From: Bacillota bacterium
Lineage (GTDB): Bacteria > Bacillota > Negativicutes > Sporomusales > Sporomusaceae
DNA length: 64,000 bases
Direction: 5' to 3'
Assembly: GCA_017889705.1 (NCBI GenBank)
Contig: JAGGAB010000003.1
Location: 110,661 to 174,660 of the forward strand
Shown: one piece after another, positions 27,560-36,602 of the stretch
Layout: every line of letters starts with the position of its first letter
Position numbering within the stretch: position 1 is the stretch's first letter
The notes under the pieces: model-generated
The model's database searches: none
Told to the model about the DNA's origin: nothing
Seen by the model: only the letters and a program-made list of their open reading frames with translations
Translations under genes and position numbers: made by a program

Positions 27560-28827
27560 GCACTAACCTCCTTGACTACGTCTTTTTGGGTTCTTGCATT
27601 TGTCACATAGAATACAATTGCACCAATAAGCAAGAGGATGGCTCCCAGGTAGAAACCCCAAACCCCTGAACCTGTCTTATCTATGATATAGCCTGTAAGG
27701 GCCGGAGCTACAACAGAAGAAGACATGCCGAAGAAATTGAAGGTACCAAGAGTGGTAGCCATGGTTTTCTTGTCAGCTTGGTCGGACACATAGGAAATCA
27801 GAACAGGATCAACGGCCATCTTACCCAAGAATCCATAAAGAAGCAAGATGATGACAAGGCTGGTGGTGTCTGGTACGAACATGGAAACTGCAATCAGGAT
27901 AAATGCAGCAATTTCAAGAAAAAGAATGATCTTAGCTTTCTGGTCGCGCTTTTTATCAGACATTCTAGCAAAATACAAGGCCCCTGGAACAGCCGTAACA
28001 GCGATCATTGATACAGTAAGTCCAATCATGCCGCCTTTAATGGCTCGCTCAGCTTCAAGGAATTTTGGCAGCCAGGTGACGATCATATAATACGCATAGC
28101 AGGTTGTAAAATACAGCAAGTAACAAGTTACTAAAGAAGGACGGAACATGGAACCTTTGGATTTCTCAACAACCTCAGTTGTTGCCTCATCTTTTCTGTT
28201 GGCGGAAGCCGCAATAACCGGGGCAACTTTACTTGGCTCAATAATTACAAAGAAAAACCACAGAACGAGGAAGACCAGCAGACAGCCCGAAATGATAACC
28301 ATTGTCTGCCATGGCAAACCCATTGTTTTAACAAAGTAGCTTGAGCCGGTCATACCGAGAATCATCCCCAGTGCCGAACCACTATTAACGATAGCAGTTT
28401 GCAGACCTTTCTTTTCCGGAGGTACATGCTGCGATGTCAGGGAGTAGGCTGAACCGTAATAGGTGCCGCAGCCAATACCAGCCATCAAAGCGCCTATATA
28501 AATCGGCATAATCGACGTCGCAGCGGCGATACTGAAAACACCGGCGGCAAAGATGATAAATCCAGGAATCAGAACTTTCTTCTGCCCAAATCTGTCAACT
28601 AAGAAACCTGACGGAATTTGGAGTGCCGTATAGCCAAAGAAATAACATGACGCAATGATACCCATGGCCGCATTCGTTTGCGGTCCGATTGTACTTTGAA
28701 TCTCGGGGTAAATGGGAGACAACATCGCTCTGTAAACCCAGATGATAGTCCACCCCATACAGAATGTGAATACGAGGCGTTTCCAATAGTTCTCGGGATA
28801 CGCTTTTGCTGATGCTTGTGTACTCAT
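27556..28827 (-). CDS. MFS transporter, probable ureide permease
   Basis: A 423-residue, 12-helix major facilitator protein. The loop after helix 2 reads SGFLVDRFGQKKVLIPGF. It lies between the AllC and AllE genes and overlaps the latter by four bases, so uptake of allantoate or a related ureide is likely (inference). AAAGGG precedes ATG 28827. It is not a member of the NCS1 allantoin permease family used by E. coli. Confidence 0.85.
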   Translation of the reverse strand: MSTQASAKAYPENYWKRLVFTFCMGWTIIWVYRAMLSPIYPEIQSTIGPQTNAAMGIIASCYFFGYTALQIPSGFLVDRFGQKKVLIPGFIIFAAGVFSIAAATSIMPIYIGALMAGIGCGTYYGSAYSLTSQHVPPEKKGLQTAIVNSGSALGMILGMTGSSYFVKTMGLPWQTMVIISGCLLVFLVLWFFFVIIEPSKVAPVIAASANRKDEATTEVVEKSKGSMFRPSLVTCYLLYFTTCYAYYMIVTWLPKFLEAERAIKGGMIGLTVSMIAVTAVPGALYFARMSDKKRDQKAKIILFLEIAAFILIAVSMFVPDTTSLVIILLLYGFLGKMAVDPVLISYVSDQADKKTMATTLGTFNFFGMSSSVVAPALTGYIIDKTGSGVWGFYLGAILLLIGAIVFYVTNARTQKDVVKEVSA

Positions 28828-28852
28828 AATAATCATCCCTTTCTTATTTGTA

Positions 28853-30076
28853 TTAATAAGCAAGTGCGTGCAGCGTATAGGTCAGCGCTTTTATTCCCTC
28901 ACGCAGATCCTCGACTTTCGTATCTTCGGCCGGGTTATGACTAATACCCTTGATACTAGGGACAAAGATCATTCCTGTAGGAACACGCGGCGCAAAAATC
29001 TGGGAGTCATGACCGGCGCCACTATGCATAACTTTATAGTTCATCTGCTTTTCTTTGCAGACACCCTCAATAATATCTACGACCTTTTTATCCATCAATA
29101 CCGGCGATTCGTTCATCCAGTTGTCAATTTCAATTACAATACCCATGTCGGCAGCAATTTCTTTCATGTCAGACTCCAGCCCGGCTGTAAATGTCTGTAG
29201 GAAGTCGGCATCAGTATGACGGCAATCCATAGTAAATAGGGTTTCTCCGGGAACTACGTTAACCGTATTAGGCTTTGGCACCACTTTACCAAAAGTCAGG
29301 ACCAGCGGATCGCCCGCAGCCTTAGCCTTATCAATGGATTGGGTCACAATACGGGCCATACATTCTACCGTATCTTTGCGATAGCGCATCAAGGTGGTAC
29401 CGGCATGATTGGCTTCGCCTTTAAGGGTAATATTGTAGCGTTTTTGCCCGACGATTGAATTAACCACACCAACGGTAAAGTTTTCTTCTTCAAGGAAATT
29501 ACCCTGTTCAATGTGCAGTTCAACAAAAGCCTCGATATCTTTTCTTGCTTTGAATTCAGTGTTAAAGTCGAAACCACACTTATGCATAGCCTCAACAAAA
29601 CTGATTCCATCAGCATCTTTAAGGTTCACAACATCCTCTTTTTTTGCCAAGCCGAAAATGTTCTTACTCCCCCAGAAAACATAAGGGAATCGTGATCCTT
29701 CTTCTTCAGCCATCGAAATAATCTGAAGGCTCTTTTTGGGCTTTCCGCATGTTTCAAGTAAATTCTTTACAGCAAGATATCCCCCGAATATTCCTAGTTG
29801 TCCATCCAGTTTTCCGCCTCTTACCACCGTGTCAACGTGAGATCCTGTGGCAATTGTCTTTTCTGGCATCTCGGCCCCTTCCAAAGTACCGTACAAGTTG
29901 CCGATAGCATCGAAGTGGCACTTCATTCCCAGTGCTTCAAAGCGAGATTTGAGCTCTTTTTGAGCTTGCAGCCAGCTTGGTGAGTATAAAAGCCTGGTTG
30001 TCCCTGGTCCTATATCGTCACTAATCGAGGATAACCACTCCATCGTTTCTTTGACTTCACTCAGCGAAATATCCAC
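28853..30076 (-). CDS. allC: allantoate amidohydrolase
   Basis: A 407-residue M20-family binuclear metal hydrolase of the allantoate amidohydrolase/N-carbamoyl amino acid hydrolase group. Metal ligands are seen in ATGSHVDTVVRGGKLDGQLG, AEEEGSRF, LHIEQG and the late AGHDSQIF/SHNPAE regions. It releases ureidoglycine, ammonia and CO2 from allantoate. GTG start eight bases after GGAGAGGAG. Its place in the island supports AllC over carbamoylase. No allantoinase gene lies in the window. Confidence 0.92.
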   Translation of the reverse strand: MDISLSEVKETMEWLSSISDDIGPGTTRLLYSPSWLQAQKELKSRFEALGMKCHFDAIGNLYGTLEGAEMPEKTIATGSHVDTVVRGGKLDGQLGIFGGYLAVKNLLETCGKPKKSLQIISMAEEEGSRFPYVFWGSKNIFGLAKKEDVVNLKDADGISFVEAMHKCGFDFNTEFKARKDIEAFVELHIEQGNFLEEENFTVGVVNSIVGQKRYNITLKGEANHAGTTLMRYRKDTVECMARIVTQSIDKAKAAGDPLVLTFGKVVPKPNTVNVVPGETLFTMDCRHTDADFLQTFTAGLESDMKEIAADMGIVIEIDNWMNESPVLMDKKVVDIIEGVCKEKQMNYKVMHSGAGHDSQIFAPRVPTGMIFVPSIKGISHNPAEDTKVEDLREGIKALTYTLHALAY

Positions 30077-30132
30077 TAAAAAATCTCCTCTCCTGTATCT
30101 TATTTATACTAGCCCCAGTTAATTTCCCCACA

Positions 30133-30990
30133 TTACTCCTTCCCCTGATTTATTAGAAATTTTAAACCTAAGAAAAAACCAAACAATGTATCATTGCCTG
30201 AAGTATGACCAAATGACCGTACTTCGTTTATAGTTTTTTCTAGCGCAACCGATTCTGCGTTATCTACCAGCTTTACCAGCCGTATGAAATGCTCACTTGT
30301 ATACCCTGCTAATAAAGCAATGAGATAGGCCACACTGACTAAGGTTGTTTTATCGCTGGTAACCTCCAGTGTTAGCGCGTTCTTCCAGATATTGAATTGT
30401 CCAAACACCATAAGCGCCAAGGTGAATCCTATGAGAATGTCGTCACCGCTAGGTGTCAGTCCTTTACCTCTGCCGGCAAAAAAATTGATAATCATCGAAT
30501 TCACATTCTTAGCTGTTTTGTCGGAGTGCAATAATAGCTCTATATATTTGCCGGTTTTTTCGTCTAGCTCAATCCCTATAAACTTTTCAAATTCAATTGT
30601 CTCCAAATATTGATATATCCGGCTATAAGATATTTCTTTCACAGTACATTTTATTTCGGGGAGCTTTAAATCTATTTGTTCAAGATCTTTGTAACAAATA
30701 GTTAGTGCTCCACAACCGCTATAAAAAATTAACTTATCTCCTTTGTTTACAACCAAATCACCGCTTCTTACGCAGTTAAGCAAATACTTAAGCTTTTCTT
30801 CTTCGATATTCAGCCCAAAGGCAGTTAATGGGGTTCCGAGGCGGCCGACATAAATCAAAAAATTATCAAACTGAATATTGAACCCGTTAGTAAACTTGCT
30901 ATGAACTTTCCCTACATTATGGTTTTTTAGATAGAGAGGCAACAAATTGCTCATTGCCTCTCTATTTTTATTTAGTTCATCCCTACTCAA
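30133..30990 (-). CDS. DUF2877 protein (YlbF/AllH-like), oxamate carbamoyltransferase component
   Basis: A 285-residue DUF2877 protein. A GRGKGLTPSGDDILIGFTLAL motif marks the family, and SGNDTLFGFFLGL ends it. E. coli YlbF, in the same gene order with FdrA, YlbE and carbamate kinase, is reported to be part of oxamate carbamoyltransferase. Starts at TTG, overlapping the FdrA-YlbE stop by eight bases, which suggests translational coupling and a shared complex. Confidence 0.82.
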   Translation of the reverse strand: MSRDELNKNREAMSNLLPLYLKNHNVGKVHSKFTNGFNIQFDNFLIYVGRLGTPLTAFGLNIEEEKLKYLLNCVRSGDLVVNKGDKLIFYSGCGALTICYKDLEQIDLKLPEIKCTVKEISYSRIYQYLETIEFEKFIGIELDEKTGKYIELLLHSDKTAKNVNSMIINFFAGRGKGLTPSGDDILIGFTLALMVFGQFNIWKNALTLEVTSDKTTLVSVAYLIALLAGYTSEHFIRLVKLVDNAESVALEKTINEVRSFGHTSGNDTLFGFFLGLKFLINQGKE

Positions 30991-33982
30991 CTTCTATCCC
31001 TAGTTTTTTCGCGTAAGCAATGACTGCTTTTTCAAAGCAAGCTAGCGGCGCACGCACTGTCCCAGCTCCGATCTGGCCTACTCCCGCGTTTTTATGTGCT
31101 ATTCCCGTATTGATGAGCGGTGTAATACCGGTTTCAACTACTTTTCTGGCATCAATACCAAGGCAGGCTCCCTTGAAATCCCAGGTAGGAATACTCCAGT
31201 TCGAATTATTTGCAATACAGATTGTATCCATTTCATTTGAGACTTTGAGTGCATCATGGAAACCACCTGCACCTACAAATCTAGTGACACCAGGTGCTGC
31301 GACCATTGCCATGCCGCCGACTCCCACTGTTTCGGTGATGGCGCTGTCACCAATATCAGGATTGGCATCATCTTCCGAATATCCGGTGAAATACAGTCCG
31401 TTTGGTGTATTAACCGGCGCTGTGAACCATTCGTCACCCATGCCGCTTATTCTTACGCCAAAATTCCTTCCATTTCTGGCCATGGTTGTAACTACCGTAC
31501 CGCTTGTAACCTTTCGCGCACAATCAACAATAGATTTAGAAGCTGCCATCATGACGTTTAGGAAAAATTGATCAGTATCTGCCAGGAATTTTATTACACT
31601 GTATTTTTCTTTTTGGTCAATGTCGAGTTCTGTGATTAACGGGGTAATCTCTTTCAGGAAGATAAGGGAAGCAGCTATATTTCTTTGATGGAATTCATCA
31701 CCCATGGTAATTGCTTTGGCAATAAGCACGTTCAGGTTTAAGCCGCCTTCTTTGCGCTTCAGCGCTTTTGATAACACCGGCCCTAAAGAATCTCTCATCC
31801 AGCGTAATCTGATTAAGACTTCTTCAGAGTAAGCGCCGAATCTAAGCACTTTACCAATACCTTCGTTCATTATGCAATAAGCAATGGAACCATCCAGCTT
31901 GTTATTTACTACCAACACCGGCATGTTGCCTGAGGTAATTCCGCCCATAGGACCTACTGCGTTCACATGATGACAGGGTGAGAATTTTACTCCGCCGTTT
32001 TCCAGTAGTTCCCTGGCGCTGTTTTCATCCTGGGCCCAACCTTCAAATAATACCGCGCCAATACAAGAACCTTGCATTGGGCCTGTCATATTGTTGTATT
32101 CGATGGGCGGTCCGGCATGAAGCAGCACTTTATCATTTAGGATTTCGATTACTGATTTAGCAGGCACTACGTCAACCAGGAAAGGCTGAGAACTCTTCAT
32201 CTTGTCAATAACTTCGTTATTTGCTGTTTCTATTTCTTCGATTTTGGCAAGAGCATTTAATATCTTGATAAGCCTTTTATCGCCGCCTGCCGCCGGTTTC
32301 CAATCATATTGAACGGTACTGCCGCCATATGTGAGAATAGATTCTGTGAAGCTGGTAAGACCAATATTTACAATGCGGGGTTTAGAGTTTAGGAGGTCAA
32401 TTACACTATCACTGACCTCAGGCAGAGCTTTCTTTTCCACCTGTTTCTCTACTACGTATTTATCTACTTCTTTGAAGTCTATACCCTTTAGTTTGAGAGC
32501 AAGCCTTACTGCCTTTGCATTACTTTCTTCTACCAATACACCGCATTCTTTCAGAGTTTTTATTGATGCCTGGTAGCTTTGCGGGTCATATTCCGTTCCG
32601 CAAACAGTTGCTACAAAATGCAGTTCCCGTCCGCTTTCCTTTGCTGTCTGTATTGCTTCCTTGATTGCCTCAGACAAGGCTCTCGCCATATCCGGATGCG
32701 AGCCGTATCCCAATACGCAGTCAAGCAGGATCACTCCGGTGTTTTCGTCTTTTGCATATTCTCTTATCTTATTAATTCGAACCTCCGGATCGATCATTGG
32801 ATGGGGTTTACCCTGCGTGTAGATGTCATCTCCTAAATCCATTACTTCGTATCCGTTGGCGTTAAGGAGATACCCCTCTTGTTTAATCAACTTACCAAGT
32901 CCCAAAGCTTCGGTTATAAGCATAGCCGCTTCGGCGCCAAGCGTACCGCCTGAATACAGTCCTTTTACTGTTTTTACCGGTGCCAGAGGAGTCTTTACCT
33001 CGTATTTTATTTCTTCCATATAGTTAGGTTTGACTTGTCTGTTCTTGGCAAGGTCAACCGCAATCATTGCAGTTTCTTCGAGAGTATGGGCCAAATATAC
33101 GTTGCCCTCGTGGTGATCCGGCTTTTCACCGAGGAATATGGCAACAACCGGCTTGGAGAGACTATGCAGCAGTTCTACAATTTCGTCCCGTACTTGTTTG
33201 GCTGGCGGCTTTGAAATAACTACAATTACATCGGTAGGGTCGTGATGTTCCAGCCCCAATATCGCATCACGGACAGTTATGGCATTGACCTCTGCGCTTA
33301 AATCGCGACCGCCGGTCCCTATTGCGTGTACAACACCGCCGCCAAGTCTATCGATAATAGTGGTAACTTCTTGTATGCCTGTTCCGGAAGCTCCGACTAT
33401 GCCGATGTTGCCGGGTCTTACAACGTTTGTAAACGCTATGGGGATGCTGGAAATAATTCCAGTACCGCAGTCAGGTCCCATTAATAATAGTCCCTTTTCA
33501 TGAGCTTTCTTCTTAAGCCTCACTTCATCTTCCAGCGAGATGTTATCGGTGAAGGAGAACACGTTCAAACCTTTATCAAGAGCTTTTTCAATCTCGTCGG
33601 CAGCGTATTCGCCCGGTATAGAAAACAGCGCTAAATTCGCATCAGGCATTTCTTCTAATGCCGCTTCTATGCTTATTACATTTTCAATACCTGTACTCTT
33701 TCTTTTTACAGCCAAATCATTTAAGAACTTCTCCGCTTCACTAAGTACAGTTTCAACAATCTTTTCATCCGCAGTCTCAACTACGATTACCATGTCGCTT
33801 GGAGCCGCACTTTCTGCTTCAGCCGTAAGAAGTCCGCCATTTTTAAGAATATCTTTATTAGCGGGAGTTCCCATCATAATTGAACATTTGGTTATTCCGG
33901 TGATAGTATTAATTGAATTTGTGAGTAACATAAGATTAATGGAATCTTGATAATTATTTTTCTTAATTACCGTATATAGCAT
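30983..33982 (-). CDS. FdrA-YlbE fusion, oxamate carbamoyltransferase
   Basis: A 999-residue fusion. Residues ~1-530 are FdrA, related to succinyl-CoA synthetase alpha and beta chains (PSDMVIVVET, GPDCGTGII, GNIGIVGASGTGIQEVT, YSGGTLGAEAAM). Residues ~540-999 are YlbE/DUF1116 (NIGLTSFTESI, VQYDWKPAAGGD, HHVNAVGPMGGITSGNMP, GAGTVRAPL). In E. coli these are separate genes (fdrA, ylbE). The complex would split oxalurate with phosphate into oxamate and carbamoyl phosphate, the substrate of the carbamate kinase here. ATG 33982 follows AAGGGG by eight bases. It starts the longest operon of the island and is divergent from a PucR gene. Confidence 0.88.
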   Translation of the reverse strand: MLYTVIKKNNYQDSINLMLLTNSINTITGITKCSIMMGTPANKDILKNGGLLTAEAESAAPSDMVIVVETADEKIVETVLSEAEKFLNDLAVKRKSTGIENVISIEAALEEMPDANLALFSIPGEYAADEIEKALDKGLNVFSFTDNISLEDEVRLKKKAHEKGLLLMGPDCGTGIISSIPIAFTNVVRPGNIGIVGASGTGIQEVTTIIDRLGGGVVHAIGTGGRDLSAEVNAITVRDAILGLEHHDPTDVIVVISKPPAKQVRDEIVELLHSLSKPVVAIFLGEKPDHHEGNVYLAHTLEETAMIAVDLAKNRQVKPNYMEEIKYEVKTPLAPVKTVKGLYSGGTLGAEAAMLITEALGLGKLIKQEGYLLNANGYEVMDLGDDIYTQGKPHPMIDPEVRINKIREYAKDENTGVILLDCVLGYGSHPDMARALSEAIKEAIQTAKESGRELHFVATVCGTEYDPQSYQASIKTLKECGVLVEESNAKAVRLALKLKGIDFKEVDKYVVEKQVEKKALPEVSDSVIDLLNSKPRIVNIGLTSFTESILTYGGSTVQYDWKPAAGGDKRLIKILNALAKIEEIETANNEVIDKMKSSQPFLVDVVPAKSVIEILNDKVLLHAGPPIEYNNMTGPMQGSCIGAVLFEGWAQDENSARELLENGGVKFSPCHHVNAVGPMGGITSGNMPVLVVNNKLDGSIAYCIMNEGIGKVLRFGAYSEEVLIRLRWMRDSLGPVLSKALKRKEGGLNLNVLIAKAITMGDEFHQRNIAASLIFLKEITPLITELDIDQKEKYSVIKFLADTDQFFLNVMMAASKSIVDCARKVTSGTVVTTMARNGRNFGVRISGMGDEWFTAPVNTPNGLYFTGYSEDDANPDIGDSAITETVGVGGMAMVAAPGVTRFVGAGGFHDALKVSNEMDTICIANNSNWSIPTWDFKGACLGIDARKVVETGITPLINTGIAHKNAGVGQIGAGTVRAPLACFEKAVIAYAKKLGIEVE

Positions 33983-34061
33983 TTCCAATTCCCCTTTATT
34001 GTGCTAATATTTTGTTAAATAAATTACCGTCATTATAGCATTATTTTTTTGTATTATCATT

Positions 34062-34098
34062 GGTATAAAAATTATAAAAATTACGTTATTTTTATACC
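34062..34098. promoter_or_regulatory. inverted repeat, candidate PucR operator
   Basis: GGTATAAAAAT (34062-34072) and ATTTTTATACC (34088-34098) are perfect inverted copies in the divergent region between the FdrA-YlbE and PucR genes, just before the PucR ribosome site. It could be an operator shared by both genes. Confidence 0.45.
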
Positions 34099-34120
34099 CA
34101 AAGGATAAAGGAGTATTAAA

Positions 34121-35749
34121 ATGAACATCAAAGACATATTAAAAATGCAAACACTTTATGGATCAAAATTAATAGCCGGTAAAAACGGAATTTTAAATGA
34201 AATAACCGGTGTCAACGTACTTGAGGCAACTGATATCTCTAATTGGGGACGTAATGGTGAAGTAATCCTCACCAGTTTTTTTGCTCTGCAGAATTTAAGC
34301 GATAATGATCTGGAAGTATTTTTCGAAAAGCTTCAAAATATAGGCATTAGTGCGGTCATAATTAAAATAGATAGACTGGTTTCTCATATACCAAATAAAA
34401 TAATCGAGCTTTGTGACAAACATGTAATTCCCTTAATCCAAATTAGCAAGGACGTAAAATATGAATCCATAATTCTCGAAATATTAGGGCCAATAATCAA
34501 TAAAAATATGAACCTGTTAAATAAATACTACGAGGTTCATAGTGAGCTAACCAAACTTGCGCTGAAAATGCCGTCAATGGATAAGATATTATCTGAATTT
34601 AAAAAAATGATTCTGCGTGATGTGAGTCTTATTAACTCGACAAAGGGAATTGAAATTAGTACCAACCAGGAACTTTCTAACATAACCATAGTTGGTACAA
34701 GTCAAGTTTTAACCGAGAAATACGTTCATTTCAAATATGAACGTAAAGATGTGATCTATAATGACACTAATCCCAAAATAACAGGCAAGCAGATTAGGGT
34801 CCATATACCACATCTTGGATATGATGACTATGAACTTGTTATCCATGAACTGCCGGAACAAATTAGTTCGGAAGATTTCATGGTAATAGAAAACGGCGTT
34901 AAATTTTTGCAAATGGAATTATTGAAAAAGTATGTAATCTCGCAAAATCTATTTCAACAAAAAAATAACATTATCAGCGACTTACTAAATGATCGGCTTT
35001 ACGAGGAAAAAGATATAGATGATGTGCTGGAATCCCTTAATATAAACAGGTATAAGTACTACCAAGTCATGCTTATAAAACTTTATCCGCAAAACGAAAA
35101 GAAAAATATAGATAAAGACCTTATGCCCCAAAAACTAAGGCAGATTAGGCTTACATTTAAATCTAGTTTCAAGGATATAGTTTTTTTAGAAAAATTGGAT
35201 GTAGTTGTGTTTATACTTAATTTCAGCGATACTCAACCTGGGCTTATTCCTCACTCCATTGAAAAAATAATGAATTCACTGGTTGAGAACAATGTGTTTA
35301 AAGATTTTTATTACAATGTGAGCATCAGTTCGAAAGTTGAAAAATTGAATATTCCTCAAGCAAACAGAGAAGTTTTGGACACAGAAAAAATACTACGGCT
35401 ATTCCATAATTCAAATAATATTTCGCCGTATGAAGAGCTGGGAATTTATAAACTGTTTCTGGACTCAAACAACCTGGGTGATCTTAAGAAGTTCATATCT
35501 CCCAGAATAGCTAACTTCAGGTACCAGTATCCGTTACTATTTGAGACTCTACAAACCTTTCTGGACACAAATCAAAACTACATTATCACCTCTGAAAAGC
35601 TATTTCTTCACCCTAAGACAGTAAGATATAGAATTGATAAGATCAAAAATGTGCTAAAAGTAGATTTTGCAGATCCGGAGGAAATACTTCAGATTCAAAT
35701 AGCCTCCAGACTGTTTAAATTAATTGACGGGAGAAAAAACCATGAATGA
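34121..35749 (+). CDS. PucR-family regulator (second)
   Basis: A 542-residue regulator with an N-terminal PucR domain (residues 1-125) and a C-terminal PucR helix-turn-helix (YIITSEKLFLHPKTVRYRIDKIKNVL). AAAGGAG precedes the ATG. It is AT-rich. Divergence from the FdrA-YlbE operon makes it the best candidate for its direct regulator. It is followed, with an overlap, by an alpha/beta hydrolase gene. Confidence 0.87.
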   Translation: MNIKDILKMQTLYGSKLIAGKNGILNEITGVNVLEATDISNWGRNGEVILTSFFALQNLSDNDLEVFFEKLQNIGISAVIIKIDRLVSHIPNKIIELCDKHVIPLIQISKDVKYESIILEILGPIINKNMNLLNKYYEVHSELTKLALKMPSMDKILSEFKKMILRDVSLINSTKGIEISTNQELSNITIVGTSQVLTEKYVHFKYERKDVIYNDTNPKITGKQIRVHIPHLGYDDYELVIHELPEQISSEDFMVIENGVKFLQMELLKKYVISQNLFQQKNNIISDLLNDRLYEEKDIDDVLESLNINRYKYYQVMLIKLYPQNEKKNIDKDLMPQKLRQIRLTFKSSFKDIVFLEKLDVVVFILNFSDTQPGLIPHSIEKIMNSLVENNVFKDFYYNVSISSKVEKLNIPQANREVLDTEKILRLFHNSNNISPYEELGIYKLFLDSNNLGDLKKFISPRIANFRYQYPLLFETLQTFLDTNQNYIITSEKLFLHPKTVRYRIDKIKNVLKVDFADPEEILQIQIASRLFKLIDGRKNHE

Positions 35750-36602
35750 ACCAGAAATTTTTAGCTTGATAACAGAAGAAAGTATAAAACTCTATGCAAA
35801 TTTGCATAGAGCAAAAAATAATAGAAAAAACGTAACGATTATATATTTTCATGGCGGCGGACTGCTCTATGGTGTAAGAGACGACCTGCCGGAACTTTAT
35901 ATAAAAAAATTCTTGCATTCAGGCTATGATTTTTTGGCGTTAGATTATCCTTTGGCGCCGGAATCAAACTTGGATCAAATTCTAAAGTCAGCTTCCGATA
36001 TACTTACCTTCTATTTAAAAAATACTGACAGTGTGTTTACGCTAAAAAATACTAAATATGTGCTATTGGGAAGATCGGCTGGAGCTTATCTCTCATTTAT
36101 GCTTTGTGATATGTTAATTAAAAATAAAGCCCTGTTACCAATGGCAATCATAAGCCTTTATGGTTATACAAAGCTTAACGAGATTCAATTTATCACACCA
36201 AGCAAACATTACAACAAATTAGCAAGTGTACCCGATGAAAGCATTGAGAAAATTATTGCAGATAGCCCGGTGACCTATGGTCCGATGGATTCAAGATTTT
36301 CCCTTTATATAAAGGCTAGGCAGGAAGGGACATGGATAAAATACCTCTGCGGACCAAAAGATCCGGCAACCTACTCATTAGCTGACGAAACACTCAGGTC
36401 TTTTCCACCGACATTTTTAGCTGCGGCAACCCTAGACCCTGATGTGCCATATGGAATGAGCAAGTCACTGCTTAAGCTAATCCCGAACTCACACCTGCTA
36501 ACCATCTACAGAGATGTCCACGACTTCGACAGAGACCTAAATGACGAGTCAGGAAGATTAGCATATGAAGAAATAATAAAATGGCTGGAAGATAAAAAAT
36601 GA
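35742..36602 (+). CDS. alpha/beta hydrolase of the hormone-sensitive lipase type
   Basis: A 286-residue hydrolase. It has the oxyanion HGGG motif (YFHGGGLLYG), the nucleophile elbow GRSAGAYLS, the acid near LDPDVPYG and a late His in DVHDFDRD. ATG 35742 follows GGGAG and overlaps the PucR stop; its own stop overlaps the next PucR start (ATGA). Being between two PucR genes suggests it acts on an ester or amide linked to ureide metabolism, but no substrate can be read. Confidence 0.78.
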   Translation: MNEPEIFSLITEESIKLYANLHRAKNNRKNVTIIYFHGGGLLYGVRDDLPELYIKKFLHSGYDFLALDYPLAPESNLDQILKSASDILTFYLKNTDSVFTLKNTKYVLLGRSAGAYLSFMLCDMLIKNKALLPMAIISLYGYTKLNEIQFITPSKHYNKLASVPDESIEKIIADSPVTYGPMDSRFSLYIKARQEGTWIKYLCGPKDPATYSLADETLRSFPPTFLAAATLDPDVPYGMSKSLLKLIPNSHLLTIYRDVHDFDRDLNDESGRLAYEEIIKWLEDKK

